This document shows, piece after piece, positions 1 through 9,111 of a stretch of 64,000 bases of DNA. The stretch comes from G963676655 sp963676655 (GTDB lineage: Bacteria > Verrucomicrobiota > Lentisphaeria > Victivallales > Victivallaceae): assembly GCA_963676655.2 (NCBI GenBank), contig CAXXKX010000003.1, positions 1,798,001 through 1,862,000 of the forward strand, in the 5' to 3' direction. The position numbers and the translations under genes are program-made. Under the pieces are notes generated by a model. That model saw only the letters and a list, made by a program, of their open reading frames with translations, made no database searches and had not been told where the DNA came from. Numbering within the stretch: position 1 is the stretch's first letter; each line of letters opens with the position of its first letter.

Positions 1-166
1 GCAACTGACTTTTGCGGAATTTGTTCCCGGAGTCTCCTTTGGCTATTTCAGGCGTTTTGCCGTTATCAAAACTTAAACTGAATACGATATTATCAGATAA
101 TTTTCCGCCAATGACCGCAGTACCTGAAATGAATATCAGCAACAACATTAAAGCTCTTTTTAACAT
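1..166 (-). CDS. Secreted LamG/DUF6067-type protein, 5' end only
   Basis: Only about 55 residues lie in the window; the gene runs off the left edge. The ATG at 164-166 (complement) is preceded by AAGGA. The start MLKRALMLLLIFISG is a signal peptide, followed by a KLSDNIVFSLSFDNGK stretch that resembles the start of the LamG domain in the neighbouring 1311-aa protein (NIIFRLDFEKG, then AKG). It begins 13 bp after the stop of that gene, so it is the last visible gene of the leftward operon that starts near 8.9 kb. Its full domain content cannot be seen; a tandem paralogue of its neighbour is the best guess. Confidence 0.7.
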   Translation of the reverse strand, partial: MLKRALMLLLIFISGTAVIGGKLSDNIVFSLSFDNGKTPEIAKGDSGNKFRKSQL

Positions 167-179
167 AAATTTTTCCTTC

Positions 180-3100
180 TTATAATTGTGTTTTCAACAT
201 TACCACCCGGTATTGATGTGACGGAATACTTTTAACCGTCAAAAGATCGCCTTTGAGGGTTACCGGGTTTTTATATTCAAGACCGTTTGCGGTTATATTG
301 CCGTTCAATCCAAGCCTGGCAAAATCAAGTTGCAGCTTGACGTCCGCTTCTTTTGCCGACATATTCATGATCACGGCAACGGCCTGGTCTTTTGCGGTGT
401 AGAAACTAACCACTGCTTTCTCTGGTGACACGATTTTTGCCGCTTGCTGTTTCCAGTAAGGCATAAATTTATTGTCGCCACCGGCGTAATTGAATTTGTC
501 GAGGATATGATAGTGTTTGCGTACCGGCTGCATATTGTATATTGAGGCGACCCAGAACGGATTGTCGTGCAGTAAACTCAGTCCAAGTAAATAGTTGGTA
601 TGTCCTGCCAGTTCCTGCCAGTACGCCGTTTCTTCCGGCGTTTCCATGCCGGCTTTGCGTCGCTGATTCCAGACCCTTTCAACGCTATGAGTTCTGATCT
701 GTTTCGATTTTGCCATTTTAGTATTTTTGAGCCACTTGTTTTTCATTTTAAACTCCGGCAGCAGGGTTACCGCCGGCCCGAAGTTGTGACCCATGTGTTC
801 CGCTCGATAGGTATCAAGGGTTAAAATATCCTCGTACCCGCGGTTATCGATTAATCTTGACTGAAGGTTTTCCCCCTCGAACAACAGATCGGCGAAACTG
901 TGTACCGGCAGACAGACCTGACCGCTGACATGATAGGCGATAATCGAATCGGGCCGGATTTTCTTGGTCGCGATATAAATCCTTTTGATCATTTCGCGGG
1001 CGCCTAAAATATTAAATGTCGGCCGAACTTCGCCGTTGACCACATAGCCGCAGCCGTGATTAAGGTTGGAACACTTTTTCGGGTTCGCCACATCAAAATA
1101 AAAGCCGCCGGGATTAACTTCTTTTTGTACCTTTGCCAGCCCGTTGACCAGAAAGTCCTGAAACGATTTTGAGCCCTGACATACCTCTATCTGCCGGTTG
1201 TCCGGGTTCGCGTCAACTGTCGGCACCACCCGTTGTTCGGAGGTCCATTCATACGCGAACATCTTAGCTTCCGGGGATTCGGCCCAGCTCCGTTTCAACT
1301 GGTGATAGAGCAGTCCTTCCCATTTGCAACGGTTCCTGACACCACGGACCGGACGCATCTTCGGGTCGGCTACCGGATAACAGGTCTCGTAATAGGGGTT
1401 CTTCGCCCATTTACGGAATGGCATCTGGATATACCGGGCGTTTCTTTCCGGAGTCATCTGGTTGGTAAAGTGGTTGATCCGCCAGGAACGCTGGTCTGCG
1501 CGCATCTTCTTTACCGGAGTGGCCATAAGGCCGAATTCGAGCTTTAAAGGTTTGCTGATTACGGCCGGATGATCGATCAGGTTAACTTTCAATAATACCT
1601 CTTTCGAGCCGGGAATGATTTCCAGTTCTTTTTGACGGTCGTTGACGATCCAGTTATAACTGTGTTCGGTGAAGAAACACAAGCCGCGCTCCTCGTTGCC
1701 GACCCATAACGGACGGATGGAACCGTGCCACTTTCTGATATGCCCGGTATTTTTCAATGAATAATCGTGGGGCATCATCAAGGTTGCGTTGCGGGCAGCC
1801 ATTGGAATGTCAAGAGACAGTTTTTTGACTTCGTATTTTTTATTCCGGGGTATCAGCTCCAGCGAGTTCCACATCATGCCATCAAATTCGATCCGGGTTT
1901 TGACCCTGACGGTCAACTGCGGCAGGGTTATGGTACGCAGGAAGGTTGCCTGAGTGTCATCGACGGATATCTTTTTAACTTTTGCTCTGGCTCCGGCGAA
2001 AATGTTCCGGCCGAAATCCAGTTTCACCGGGGCGGCCAGCAACGCATCGCCGGCGGCATCGATTTGGGCGGGGAACAAACCGTTGCGATAGATATATTCG
2101 CGTCCCCAGACGGATATTTTATCCGGCTGGTATTTAACCGGGGTCCACGGCGGCGGCACTTCTTTGGTGATCCCGAGTTTATTGCCCAGCCAGGCCGGGG
2201 GCGGGGCGATCTTGAACTCGGATGATTCAGTCGCGACAACCTGATTGTTTTCGTATAATTTTACTTCAGCGGAGTATTGCCCGGTCGGGAGTTTGGCAGT
2301 ATCGAGAATTGTCGTGAATTTGGCGTTTGCCGGTTTTACTTTCTTCCTGACAAGAACCTTGTTATTTTGTTTTATTGAAACGACCGCGATGGTTCTGGCC
2401 GTATTCAGTTCCAGTTGCGGGAATTCGCCGCTGACCGACAAACACTTTTTCAGCGGCAGGTAAGCTATGTCAAGGACCATGTCTTTAACTTTGAAAACAG
2501 GAATATCGGCCTGCCAGTATATGAGCTTCCGGTTTATGTTCGTGACCCTCAGGATTACCCGGTCCGGCCGCTGTTCGCTCAAAGAGCAGTTCAGTTTTAA
2601 CGGCATATTTTTATTGGGAGCAATCATCATCTCTTTTTTGAACAGGACTTTCTGATCGCCGGAAAGCAGTTCAATCGAAACTTTTTCAGGTTTGGGTATA
2701 TCGCCGCGTAAACGCAGTTCCAAATCAACCATATTTGAACTCAGGACGGTCAGCTTGTCGATGGCCACCGACACATTGTTTTGACCTCCGAACACCAGTT
2801 CCCCGGTATTGCTTTTCCAGATGTTATTATCATAATTATCGTTGTTCCAGGCATCGATTTGTTTTTTAAGTTTTTTCCAGATTCTGTATATGTTCATTTG
2901 CCAGATCGTGCCGGGAGCGGGAGGTCCGGAAAAACTTGAAAACGGTACTTTTCCCTCCAAATCCCAGCCGTCATCGGAAATGCCGGTTTTGGTGATCCAG
3001 CCAGGATTCCAGGCGACTTGCCGGTGGGAACTATTCATTTTGCTGTCGTACTTGACGTCCAGGGTATTCACCATCATGCGATACCATTCGGCCTGTTTGT

Positions 3101-4115
3101 ACGGTTTTAACCTGAATTCCAGGGCATCGTCATCCATAACCGCATCATGTTTTCTGGCATTCCGCGTATAAAAACCATGCAGCAGGGTATTTTGCTTGTC
3201 ATCGAGGGCGTAAGTGGGGATCGGTGATTTCAGATAGAAATAGAGATATTTATCATCATAGGTGAGATATAGTTTCGAGACTGTTTCAGCAACGCTTTTG
3301 GTTTTGGTATCAAGGCCGATGATCACGGTTGAAGCGTCCCGCCATTCACCCGGCGATATTGACCCGTCTATTTCAATCTTTTCCGCGGTTTTGGAGAGCC
3401 TGACAATTTGTCTGGTCAAAAGGCCGGTTCCGGCGGCGTAAAGGGAAAATATTTCGGTCCGGGTCAAAGGACGATTGTAAATAACAAGTTCATCAGTAAC
3501 CCGGTTTTCCGTGCCGCCATCGCCCTGAAACTGGCCGATTTCAAAGAAACTGTTTTTCGATACCGGCGGAAAAGGTTTTTCCCGGATTACATTCCCGACC
3601 AGTTCGCCGTTCAAATACCATTTCAGGTCGGGGCCGTTCCAGGTGAAGGCAAAGAAATTCCATTCATCCTCCTTGTATGGAGGATAAAAGTGGATCTTTT
3701 TTCTTTCATAAAAGCGAGTGAAACTATTTATGGAATATTTGTATATCCTGATATTGTCTTTGTTTATCCATTGAAAAAAATGATAGAATTTACGATCCCG
3801 CAAATTCCATCTGACGCCCGGGAAACCTTTGACCCAGAATGAAACGGTTCCTTTTTGAGAATTGATATTACCCGGAGCTTTAAAGCGTACCGCCTGTTTG
3901 GCAATGCCGGTTACCAGTCCTTTGCCGCGTATTCCCCGGCCGAATTTCAGCATTTCTTTATTGCCGAGATAATTTGGAACCGCATTTCCTTTGGCGACAT
4001 CGGGTTTCAACCCTTTTTCAAAATCGAGCCGGAAAATTATATTTTTCGACAGGTCGCCGCCGGACAGGTTCAGAAGCAGCCCGGAAAAAATTATTGTCAG
4101 CGCGGAACGTTTCAT
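180..4115 (-). CDS. Secreted three-module protein: LamG, CBM9-like, DUF6067
   Basis: The 1311-aa protein has a signal peptide (residues 1-20), a concanavalin-like LamG domain (about 25-235), a CBM9-like binding domain (about 240-445, opening with KIEIDGSISPGEW), an immunoglobulin-like linker (450-635) and a DUF6067 catalytic-type region (640-1311) with the hallmark EVPPPWTP and VWGRE. DUF6067 proteins are related to GH123-like glycoside hydrolases, but substrate and activity of this branch are unknown to me; a role in exporting or degrading a complex glycan outside the cytoplasm is inferred. The start has AGGA 7 bases upstream. It lies 14 bp after a UroD-like gene in one operon with a sulfatase and an acetylesterase. 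The same three modules occur as separate genes at 56-59.7 kb. Confidence 0.8.
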   Translation of the reverse strand: MKRSALTIIFSGLLLNLSGGDLSKNIIFRLDFEKGLKPDVAKGNAVPNYLGNKEMLKFGRGIRGKGLVTGIAKQAVRFKAPGNINSQKGTVSFWVKGFPGVRWNLRDRKFYHFFQWINKDNIRIYKYSINSFTRFYERKKIHFYPPYKEDEWNFFAFTWNGPDLKWYLNGELVGNVIREKPFPPVSKNSFFEIGQFQGDGGTENRVTDELVIYNRPLTRTEIFSLYAAGTGLLTRQIVRLSKTAEKIEIDGSISPGEWRDASTVIIGLDTKTKSVAETVSKLYLTYDDKYLYFYLKSPIPTYALDDKQNTLLHGFYTRNARKHDAVMDDDALEFRLKPYKQAEWYRMMVNTLDVKYDSKMNSSHRQVAWNPGWITKTGISDDGWDLEGKVPFSSFSGPPAPGTIWQMNIYRIWKKLKKQIDAWNNDNYDNNIWKSNTGELVFGGQNNVSVAIDKLTVLSSNMVDLELRLRGDIPKPEKVSIELLSGDQKVLFKKEMMIAPNKNMPLKLNCSLSEQRPDRVILRVTNINRKLIYWQADIPVFKVKDMVLDIAYLPLKKCLSVSGEFPQLELNTARTIAVVSIKQNNKVLVRKKVKPANAKFTTILDTAKLPTGQYSAEVKLYENNQVVATESSEFKIAPPPAWLGNKLGITKEVPPPWTPVKYQPDKISVWGREYIYRNGLFPAQIDAAGDALLAAPVKLDFGRNIFAGARAKVKKISVDDTQATFLRTITLPQLTVRVKTRIEFDGMMWNSLELIPRNKKYEVKKLSLDIPMAARNATLMMPHDYSLKNTGHIRKWHGSIRPLWVGNEERGLCFFTEHSYNWIVNDRQKELEIIPGSKEVLLKVNLIDHPAVISKPLKLEFGLMATPVKKMRADQRSWRINHFTNQMTPERNARYIQMPFRKWAKNPYYETCYPVADPKMRPVRGVRNRCKWEGLLYHQLKRSWAESPEAKMFAYEWTSEQRVVPTVDANPDNRQIEVCQGSKSFQDFLVNGLAKVQKEVNPGGFYFDVANPKKCSNLNHGCGYVVNGEVRPTFNILGAREMIKRIYIATKKIRPDSIIAYHVSGQVCLPVHSFADLLFEGENLQSRLIDNRGYEDILTLDTYRAEHMGHNFGPAVTLLPEFKMKNKWLKNTKMAKSKQIRTHSVERVWNQRRKAGMETPEETAYWQELAGHTNYLLGLSLLHDNPFWVASIYNMQPVRKHYHILDKFNYAGGDNKFMPYWKQQAAKIVSPEKAVVSFYTAKDQAVAVIMNMSAKEADVKLQLDFARLGLNGNITANGLEYKNPVTLKGDLLTVKSIPSHQYRVVMLKTQL

Positions 4116-4129
4116 TATATATTCCTGTT

Positions 4130-5233
4130 TTAAGGTGAAAGTCTGTTCAATTCATTCCGATAGCAAAGGTAATTGCCGAGAGACATTTCAAATGGAACCG
4201 CATGATCGAGAGTTGGTATATAACCCCCGCTTTCCAGCATCGGCTTCACTTTCGATTCAAGCTCTTCATTGATTGCCTCCGGGCCCATGGCAACCTTCAT
4301 CTTGTCTATTCCGCCAACAATGGCCAGGTCCTTACCGTATTTTTCGCGTACTTTTACAATATCCATCCCGGCACCGACTTCAAACGGCGCAAGGACATTA
4401 ACCCCGCCTTCTATCCAGAGCGGGATGATATCATCAATCCTGCCATCGGAATCGACCATAAATATTTGCATGCCGTGGCTTTTGAAATTTGAGATTACTT
4501 TCTTGTACTGCGGAAGAAAGAATTTTCTGAATGTATCCGGCGACAGCAATGGACCGTTTTTAAAAGCCAGATCCTCCCAGAACAGGACGTAATCCACATC
4601 CACTTCCGTCAGTGCTTTTTCATAGACTCGAATCAGGAAATCCGACCAGAACTCCAGGATTTCAAAGACCAGAGATTCATCTTCGTAAAACGCGATAGAA
4701 AGATTTTCCACGCCCATCAACTCCCGTAAAAGTCCATACCAGCCGTAGGCCCAGATGCAAACAGGGTAATCCCGGTTTTTCCACTTCTCTTTTCTGGAAG
4801 TCCAGTCGGAAGGATACCTTTCTGGAGCATCGGGGTTCCAGCTTGTTTTATACTTTTGAAAGTCGGCGGAGGTTTTGACTCCGAAATCAAGATACTGCGG
4901 CAGGCTGCATCCGGACTTCAATGTCCGGACGATACCTCCCCATTTGGATACCAGCGTGATAGAATCATCATCTTCGCTAATAATTTCTCCGCTGAAATCG
5001 GGGCGCAAGTCGACATTAACCCCGACTTTTTCAGCCATTGAGGCATTCGCGTAACCGCAACCACGGTCAAGTTTGAAAAAGTTTACCCAGCTTTCGTTAT
5101 TAAATACTTCCTCCGGCAGTCCCTGAGACAGCCAGGACTTAGCATTTTCCTGTAGAAAAGCCCACTCCCAACGCGGCAGCCGGTCGGTTTCCTTGAACAG
5201 CAGACAGTTAAGGAATCTTTGACGATTATTCAT
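4130..5233 (-). CDS. UroD-superfamily protein (MtaA/CmuA-like methyltransferase)
   Basis: The 367-aa product has the uroporphyrinogen decarboxylase/MtaA fold signatures: an N-terminal NNRQRFLNCL segment, DRLPRWEW, a middle VDYVLFWEDLAFKNGP segment and a C-terminal LAIVGGIDKM segment. True HemE enzymes sit with haem genes; here the neighbours are a sulfatase (12 bp upstream) and a DUF6067 protein (14 bp downstream), so a haem role is unlikely. Members of this superfamily often transfer methyl groups to or from corrinoid proteins or thiols; a role in removing methyl groups from a glycan-derived compound is inference. No signal peptide, so cytoplasmic. A paralogue of similar length lies at 15.5-16.6 kb. 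Confidence 0.8.
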   Translation of the reverse strand: MNNRQRFLNCLLFKETDRLPRWEWAFLQENAKSWLSQGLPEEVFNNESWVNFFKLDRGCGYANASMAEKVGVNVDLRPDFSGEIISEDDDSITLVSKWGGIVRTLKSGCSLPQYLDFGVKTSADFQKYKTSWNPDAPERYPSDWTSRKEKWKNRDYPVCIWAYGWYGLLRELMGVENLSIAFYEDESLVFEILEFWSDFLIRVYEKALTEVDVDYVLFWEDLAFKNGPLLSPDTFRKFFLPQYKKVISNFKSHGMQIFMVDSDGRIDDIIPLWIEGGVNVLAPFEVGAGMDIVKVREKYGKDLAIVGGIDKMKVAMGPEAINEELESKVKPMLESGGYIPTLDHAVPFEMSLGNYLCYRNELNRLSP

Positions 5234-5245
5234 TTTCCACCCAGT

Positions 5246-6787
5246 TTATATGTAATTGAGGTTTTTATCCTTAATATTTATCATCTGATGCTCATTAAGC
5301 GCTTTGCCGTCGCCGGCAATCGGGAATTCGTGTCTTTCGCAAAGAGCATCACGGATGGCCGGAACTTTATAGGTCGGCATACAGGTCACGGCCCGGGTGG
5401 TTTCAATCAGCCAGTCCAGCAACAGGCGTCTGGCCTCATTTACTACCCCCTGAAATTCACTGTCGTAATACAGATTATAGCGTTCCAGCGGGTCGTTTTC
5501 AACGTCGTACAACTCACCGGTGTCCTGATTGTCGAATGTTTTGATATTGTAGTGGACAAAACGGAACTGTCTGAACCGGATTGATTTCGACCAGACATTT
5601 TCAGTTACCGCGACTTCGCGGACGGCCCCGGCATTAGGATCTTTAAGCAAGGTGCTGATATCTTTACCGTCAACCGAATTCATCGGTTCCAGCCCACAGA
5701 GCGCAGGTACGGTAGAGCAGATGTCAATATTTTCGACCAGTTCGTCGCGGACAACGTCTTTAAGGCCGCCCGGCACATGCCAGATGTAAGGAACCTTGCA
5801 GACGGCGGCTGAACAAATGCCCGGAGCTTTTTCCCTGATGGCGTATTCCGCGTGATAAGCTCCGTGATCGGCCCCGTAAATGACGATCGTATTATCATAA
5901 AGATTATTTTCTTTGAGAAACCTGATCAAACGGCCGAATACATCATCAATCTGGCTGATACAGGCAAGGGTGCCGCGCCAGATCCTGCGAAATCCCGCTT
6001 CCGGGTCTTCGTTGTCAGCTGCATAACGAAAATCCAGCGGGGAATCATGGTCCCAGGCCGACTTGCGAAAGACCGGATTACGCAATTCATGTGAAAAATA
6101 AAATGTTTCCGGCAGTTCGATATTCTCATCGTACAAATCCCAGAACAGTTTCTGGGGATGCAGCTGATAGTGTGGCCTTTGATAAGAGATATTTATGCAA
6201 AACGGTTTATCTGGAGCCTGTTCGATAAATTCAATAGCTCTGGTTGTGGCATACATCTCCTGGGTATATTCATATGGCAGCTCGGAAACACAGGCGTCGT
6301 GAGGGGATTGGGCTTTGCCCAGATAATGTTTGTCGTTATACCATGAATCTTCCAGATGGCGCATGTTTTTTGATTCGAGAAATTTAAGGTAGTCGGAACG
6401 GTTATAGCGTCCGTCCGCGGTTTCATAGCTGTCGCAGCAGCAATCAAGGTCGTCAGCCAGTAAGTTGCGCGGACTGTTCGGCATGTGGAGTTTTCCGAAT
6501 GCTCCGGTCCGGTAACCGGATTTGCGTAAATGGCGGAAGATATTGTCAATCGAAAAATTTGCCGGGCCGTGCAGCCCGAAGTAGCCGTGGTTGTGGCAGT
6601 ATTGGCCGGTCATTATAGAAATTCTGCTTGGAGTACAGACCGTATTTTGAGTGTACGCGTCACTGAAACGTACTCCTTCGGCGGCAAAAGCATCCAGATT
6701 AGGCGTTATGGCCTGTCGATGTCCCGCGCATCCCATCAAGTCCGATTTGTGTTGATCCGCAAGTACCGTAATTACATTGTATTTCAT
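5246..6787 (-). CDS. Cys-type sulfatase (alkaline phosphatase superfamily)
   Basis: The 513-aa protein hydrolyses sulfate esters, probably on sugars. The signature C-T-P-S-R begins at Cys51, the residue that is oxidised to formylglycine in this family. Metal-ligand candidates are the Asp in VLADQH near the N-terminus and the DHG in the YGADHGAYHAE segment. It has no signal peptide, suggesting a cytoplasmic enzyme acting on imported oligosaccharides; a maturation enzyme is not in the window. The start codon overlaps the stop of the upstream esterase by ATGA, so translation is probably coupled. The UroD-like gene follows after 12 bp. The exact sulfated substrate cannot be read from the sequence. 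Confidence 0.92.
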   Translation of the reverse strand: MKYNVITVLADQHKSDLMGCAGHRQAITPNLDAFAAEGVRFSDAYTQNTVCTPSRISIMTGQYCHNHGYFGLHGPANFSIDNIFRHLRKSGYRTGAFGKLHMPNSPRNLLADDLDCCCDSYETADGRYNRSDYLKFLESKNMRHLEDSWYNDKHYLGKAQSPHDACVSELPYEYTQEMYATTRAIEFIEQAPDKPFCINISYQRPHYQLHPQKLFWDLYDENIELPETFYFSHELRNPVFRKSAWDHDSPLDFRYAADNEDPEAGFRRIWRGTLACISQIDDVFGRLIRFLKENNLYDNTIVIYGADHGAYHAEYAIREKAPGICSAAVCKVPYIWHVPGGLKDVVRDELVENIDICSTVPALCGLEPMNSVDGKDISTLLKDPNAGAVREVAVTENVWSKSIRFRQFRFVHYNIKTFDNQDTGELYDVENDPLERYNLYYDSEFQGVVNEARRLLLDWLIETTRAVTCMPTYKVPAIRDALCERHEFPIAGDGKALNEHQMINIKDKNLNYI

Positions 6788-8832
6788 TTTTTAGCTCTTT
6801 CCTTTTCTGGGGTATCAGATCTGAACGGAGTTAACGGCAGATCATTATTGTTATAGATATTACAGTTTTCGGGGTTGTCGGCCCAGGCATACCTTACCGC
6901 CACCGGTTGGGGGACCGACGGACTGGATACAGCTAACCGGTTGTCTGAAAGCATTTCAGCGTTTGCCCGGTAAAATACCATGTTTTTCCCGGCAAGCATA
7001 AATCCGTTTATTTTGTCGCCTTTACAGAGCAGGCGTTTGCCGTCATTCTTAATCTTTACAATGACCTTGCCGCCGGATATTTCCATGTCTTTATAAACGG
7101 GGCTGTCACCATCTTTTGTCTTGTGATAGACGTTTTTCCATGTTGCCAGCAATGCGCGCCGGGCAACATCTTTTTTGTTTTTCGGGTGCATATTGTTGGC
7201 GTCGCCCACATCGATTGTGACTACCAGTGAAGTATCTGGATCATCGGCGGCTGTCATCTGCTGGGCTTCCCGGAGTTCGGCCCAATATGATTTTTGCGAC
7301 GGTTTGCTGGCCGGCTGCCCGTAATTCGGCAGTTGGACAACAATAAACGGCAGCCTGGAATCGTGCCATAACTCACGCCAGCATTTAATCATTGCCGGTA
7401 ATAATTCCCGGTATTGCCGGGGCTTGGAATGGTTGCCTTCGCCCTGATACCACAGCACCCCGCGAACCGCGTAAGGCGCCAGCGGAAAGATCATTGCGTT
7501 ATATAGTCCGCCGATCGCGTCTTTGTGTCCCGGCCCGACTGGGGGAAATACATAGGGATAGACTCCGACTTGAGTTTTTTCAGGCGACTTTTCCGCATGC
7601 CAGCGCCATACTCCTTTCAAAAATACATTGGCCTTTTTGCCGGGGCATATTAGTCTGGGTACTCCAAGCAATGCGCCGCATTTTGCATTTGTGAACGAGC
7701 GCAAAGTAATAACCACCTTGTTTGAACCGGTGGCTTGTGCGGGGATGTCGGCGTTGATCTTGTGATACTCAGGGCCGCTGTATTGTGCTAATTTAATCCC
7801 ATTGCAAAAGATGACGACATTTCCCGGTACGGATAAATTTGTCAGTTGCAGTTTTTTATTTTTCCAATCATTGGGAATAAAGGTTGTGAAGCGGAGCCAG
7901 ATTACAGTTCCGCCGGTCCAGCGGACCTCTCTTCGCGGAGTATATCTCAGGATACATTTGTTCCAGGTATTATCGTTGAAATTGATTTTTGAATAGCCAT
8001 TTGGATCATTGCCTGAATCAGTATCTTTGCTGGCGATGGTTTTTCTTTTTAATCTTCCGAGTTTTTGATATGCGGCCATATGCGAATCGTATTCTTTTCT
8101 CAGTCCGGGGAATTTCTTCAACTCGACTGCGTAACTTTGCATAATCGGTTTCAGGGCTGGAGTATTCAGTTTTGCCGGATCGGTCCATGCTTCCGCCTTG
8201 GTCCCTCCGTAACTGCAGTCAATTATACCGATTGGAATATTCAACTTTTTATAAAGGTCCAAAGCGAAAAATATGCCGAGTCCGGAAAAGTTAATTGACG
8301 TTTTCGGGGAACATTCAAGCCAGCGCCGGTAATCTTTTCTGCGAGTTGACGCCATTTTGGCTTGGGGATTATCAGCTGATTTCAACGGAACGGTAAACAA
8401 CCTTATGCGCGGATTTGACGCCCGGGCGGCCGTTTCTTTTCCGCCATCACAACTGCTCAATGGAAATTTCATATTTGACTGACCTGAACAAAGCCAGACT
8501 TCACCGATCAGTACATTCTTGAACGTCAGCGTCTCGTTACCGGCTTGAATTATCATTTTATGCGGACCACCGGCCGGCAGCGGCGACAGGCTCAGTTTCC
8601 AGAATCCGCTTTTCCCGGCACGGGTTGAAGCTTTTTGTCCGGCGATTGAAACATCAACTTTAATGTCAGGCTTTGCCCGGCCCCAAACCGGGACCTGGCT
8701 CTCGCGCTGCAGAATCATATTATCCCCGAAAACGGCCGGAAGCTCGATTGATGCGGCAAATCCTGAAACCGCTAATACCATAATAACACTTGTAATTATC
8801 AGCCGGGAAAATTTAAAGTCGGGAGTATTCAT
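6784..8832 (-). CDS. Sialate O-acetylesterase-like secreted carbohydrate esterase
   Basis: The 682-aa protein has a signal peptide/hydrophobic stretch (about residues 9-27), a beta-domain beginning with FGDNMILQRE, the catalytic-serine block LCSGQSNMKFP (GQSN at 117-120), IGIIDCSYGGTKAEAW and the later WYQGEGN. A galactose-binding-like insert lies in the middle (around 270-390). This is the pattern of the SASA/sialate O-acetylesterase family; in bacteria without sialic acid systems these enzymes deacetylate other sugars such as xylan. It is the first gene of the leftward operon and is divergent from an AraC regulator. Its stop overlaps the sulfatase start, so removal of acetyl and sulfate groups seems linked in one transcript. 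Confidence 0.9.
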   Translation of the reverse strand: MNTPDFKFSRLIITSVIMVLAVSGFAASIELPAVFGDNMILQRESQVPVWGRAKPDIKVDVSIAGQKASTRAGKSGFWKLSLSPLPAGGPHKMIIQAGNETLTFKNVLIGEVWLCSGQSNMKFPLSSCDGGKETAARASNPRIRLFTVPLKSADNPQAKMASTRRKDYRRWLECSPKTSINFSGLGIFFALDLYKKLNIPIGIIDCSYGGTKAEAWTDPAKLNTPALKPIMQSYAVELKKFPGLRKEYDSHMAAYQKLGRLKRKTIASKDTDSGNDPNGYSKINFNDNTWNKCILRYTPRREVRWTGGTVIWLRFTTFIPNDWKNKKLQLTNLSVPGNVVIFCNGIKLAQYSGPEYHKINADIPAQATGSNKVVITLRSFTNAKCGALLGVPRLICPGKKANVFLKGVWRWHAEKSPEKTQVGVYPYVFPPVGPGHKDAIGGLYNAMIFPLAPYAVRGVLWYQGEGNHSKPRQYRELLPAMIKCWRELWHDSRLPFIVVQLPNYGQPASKPSQKSYWAELREAQQMTAADDPDTSLVVTIDVGDANNMHPKNKKDVARRALLATWKNVYHKTKDGDSPVYKDMEISGGKVIVKIKNDGKRLLCKGDKINGFMLAGKNMVFYRANAEMLSDNRLAVSSPSVPQPVAVRYAWADNPENCNIYNNNDLPLTPFRSDTPEKERAKK

Positions 8833-8902
8833 ATTACCACATCATTCCTTTTTAAGCCGGAAATCTCACCGGCAGCTTTAATTAATATTAATCATATAAT
8901 TA

Positions 8903-8931
8903 ATTATAAGTTTGCTTTTATATAAAATCAA
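8903..8931 (-). promoter_or_regulatory. Sigma70-type promoter of the esterase-sulfatase operon
   Basis: On the complement TTGATT (8926-8931) is followed after 17 bases by a perfect TATAAT (8903-8908), about 70 bp before the esterase start. The leader then contains a hairpin with CCGGC/GCCGG arms near 8852-8876. Confidence 0.6.
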
Positions 8932-8935
8932 TAGT

Positions 8936-8966
8936 AGAAAAAAAAGATTAATTGCTCTAAAGTTAT
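8936..8966. promoter_or_regulatory. 31-bp motif shared with the 13.06-kb promoter region
   Basis: The stretch matches 13058-13088 at 26 of 31 positions, including the identical core ATTAATTGCTC and a preceding AGAAAAAA run. Here it lies just upstream of the esterase -35 box and between two divergent promoters. It is a candidate binding site for an AraC-type regulator; the identity of the protein is unknown. Confidence 0.4.
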
Positions 8967-9046
8967 ATTATATATATTTCTGTGACCGCAAGAGATATTT
9001 ATGCTTTAATGTCTTTTTTTGTACGGTAAAATTCACATATATAACC

Positions 9047-9075
9047 TTGACAACGCAATATTTACCCTATATACT
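9047..9075 (+). promoter_or_regulatory. Sigma70-type promoter of the AraC gene at 9112
   Basis: TTGACA (9047-9052), a 17-base spacer and TATACT (9070-9075) lie 36 bp before the start codon. The spacing and sequence are close to consensus, which suggests strong basal expression of the regulator. Confidence 0.65.
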
Positions 9076-9111
9076 ATATTGCCGGATACAGTAAAAAATA
9101 GATAAAATAGT

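Noticed and set aside
4130..5233. Haem biosynthesis gene hemE
   Set aside because: Neighbours are a sulfatase and glycan proteins, and the family has many non-haem members.
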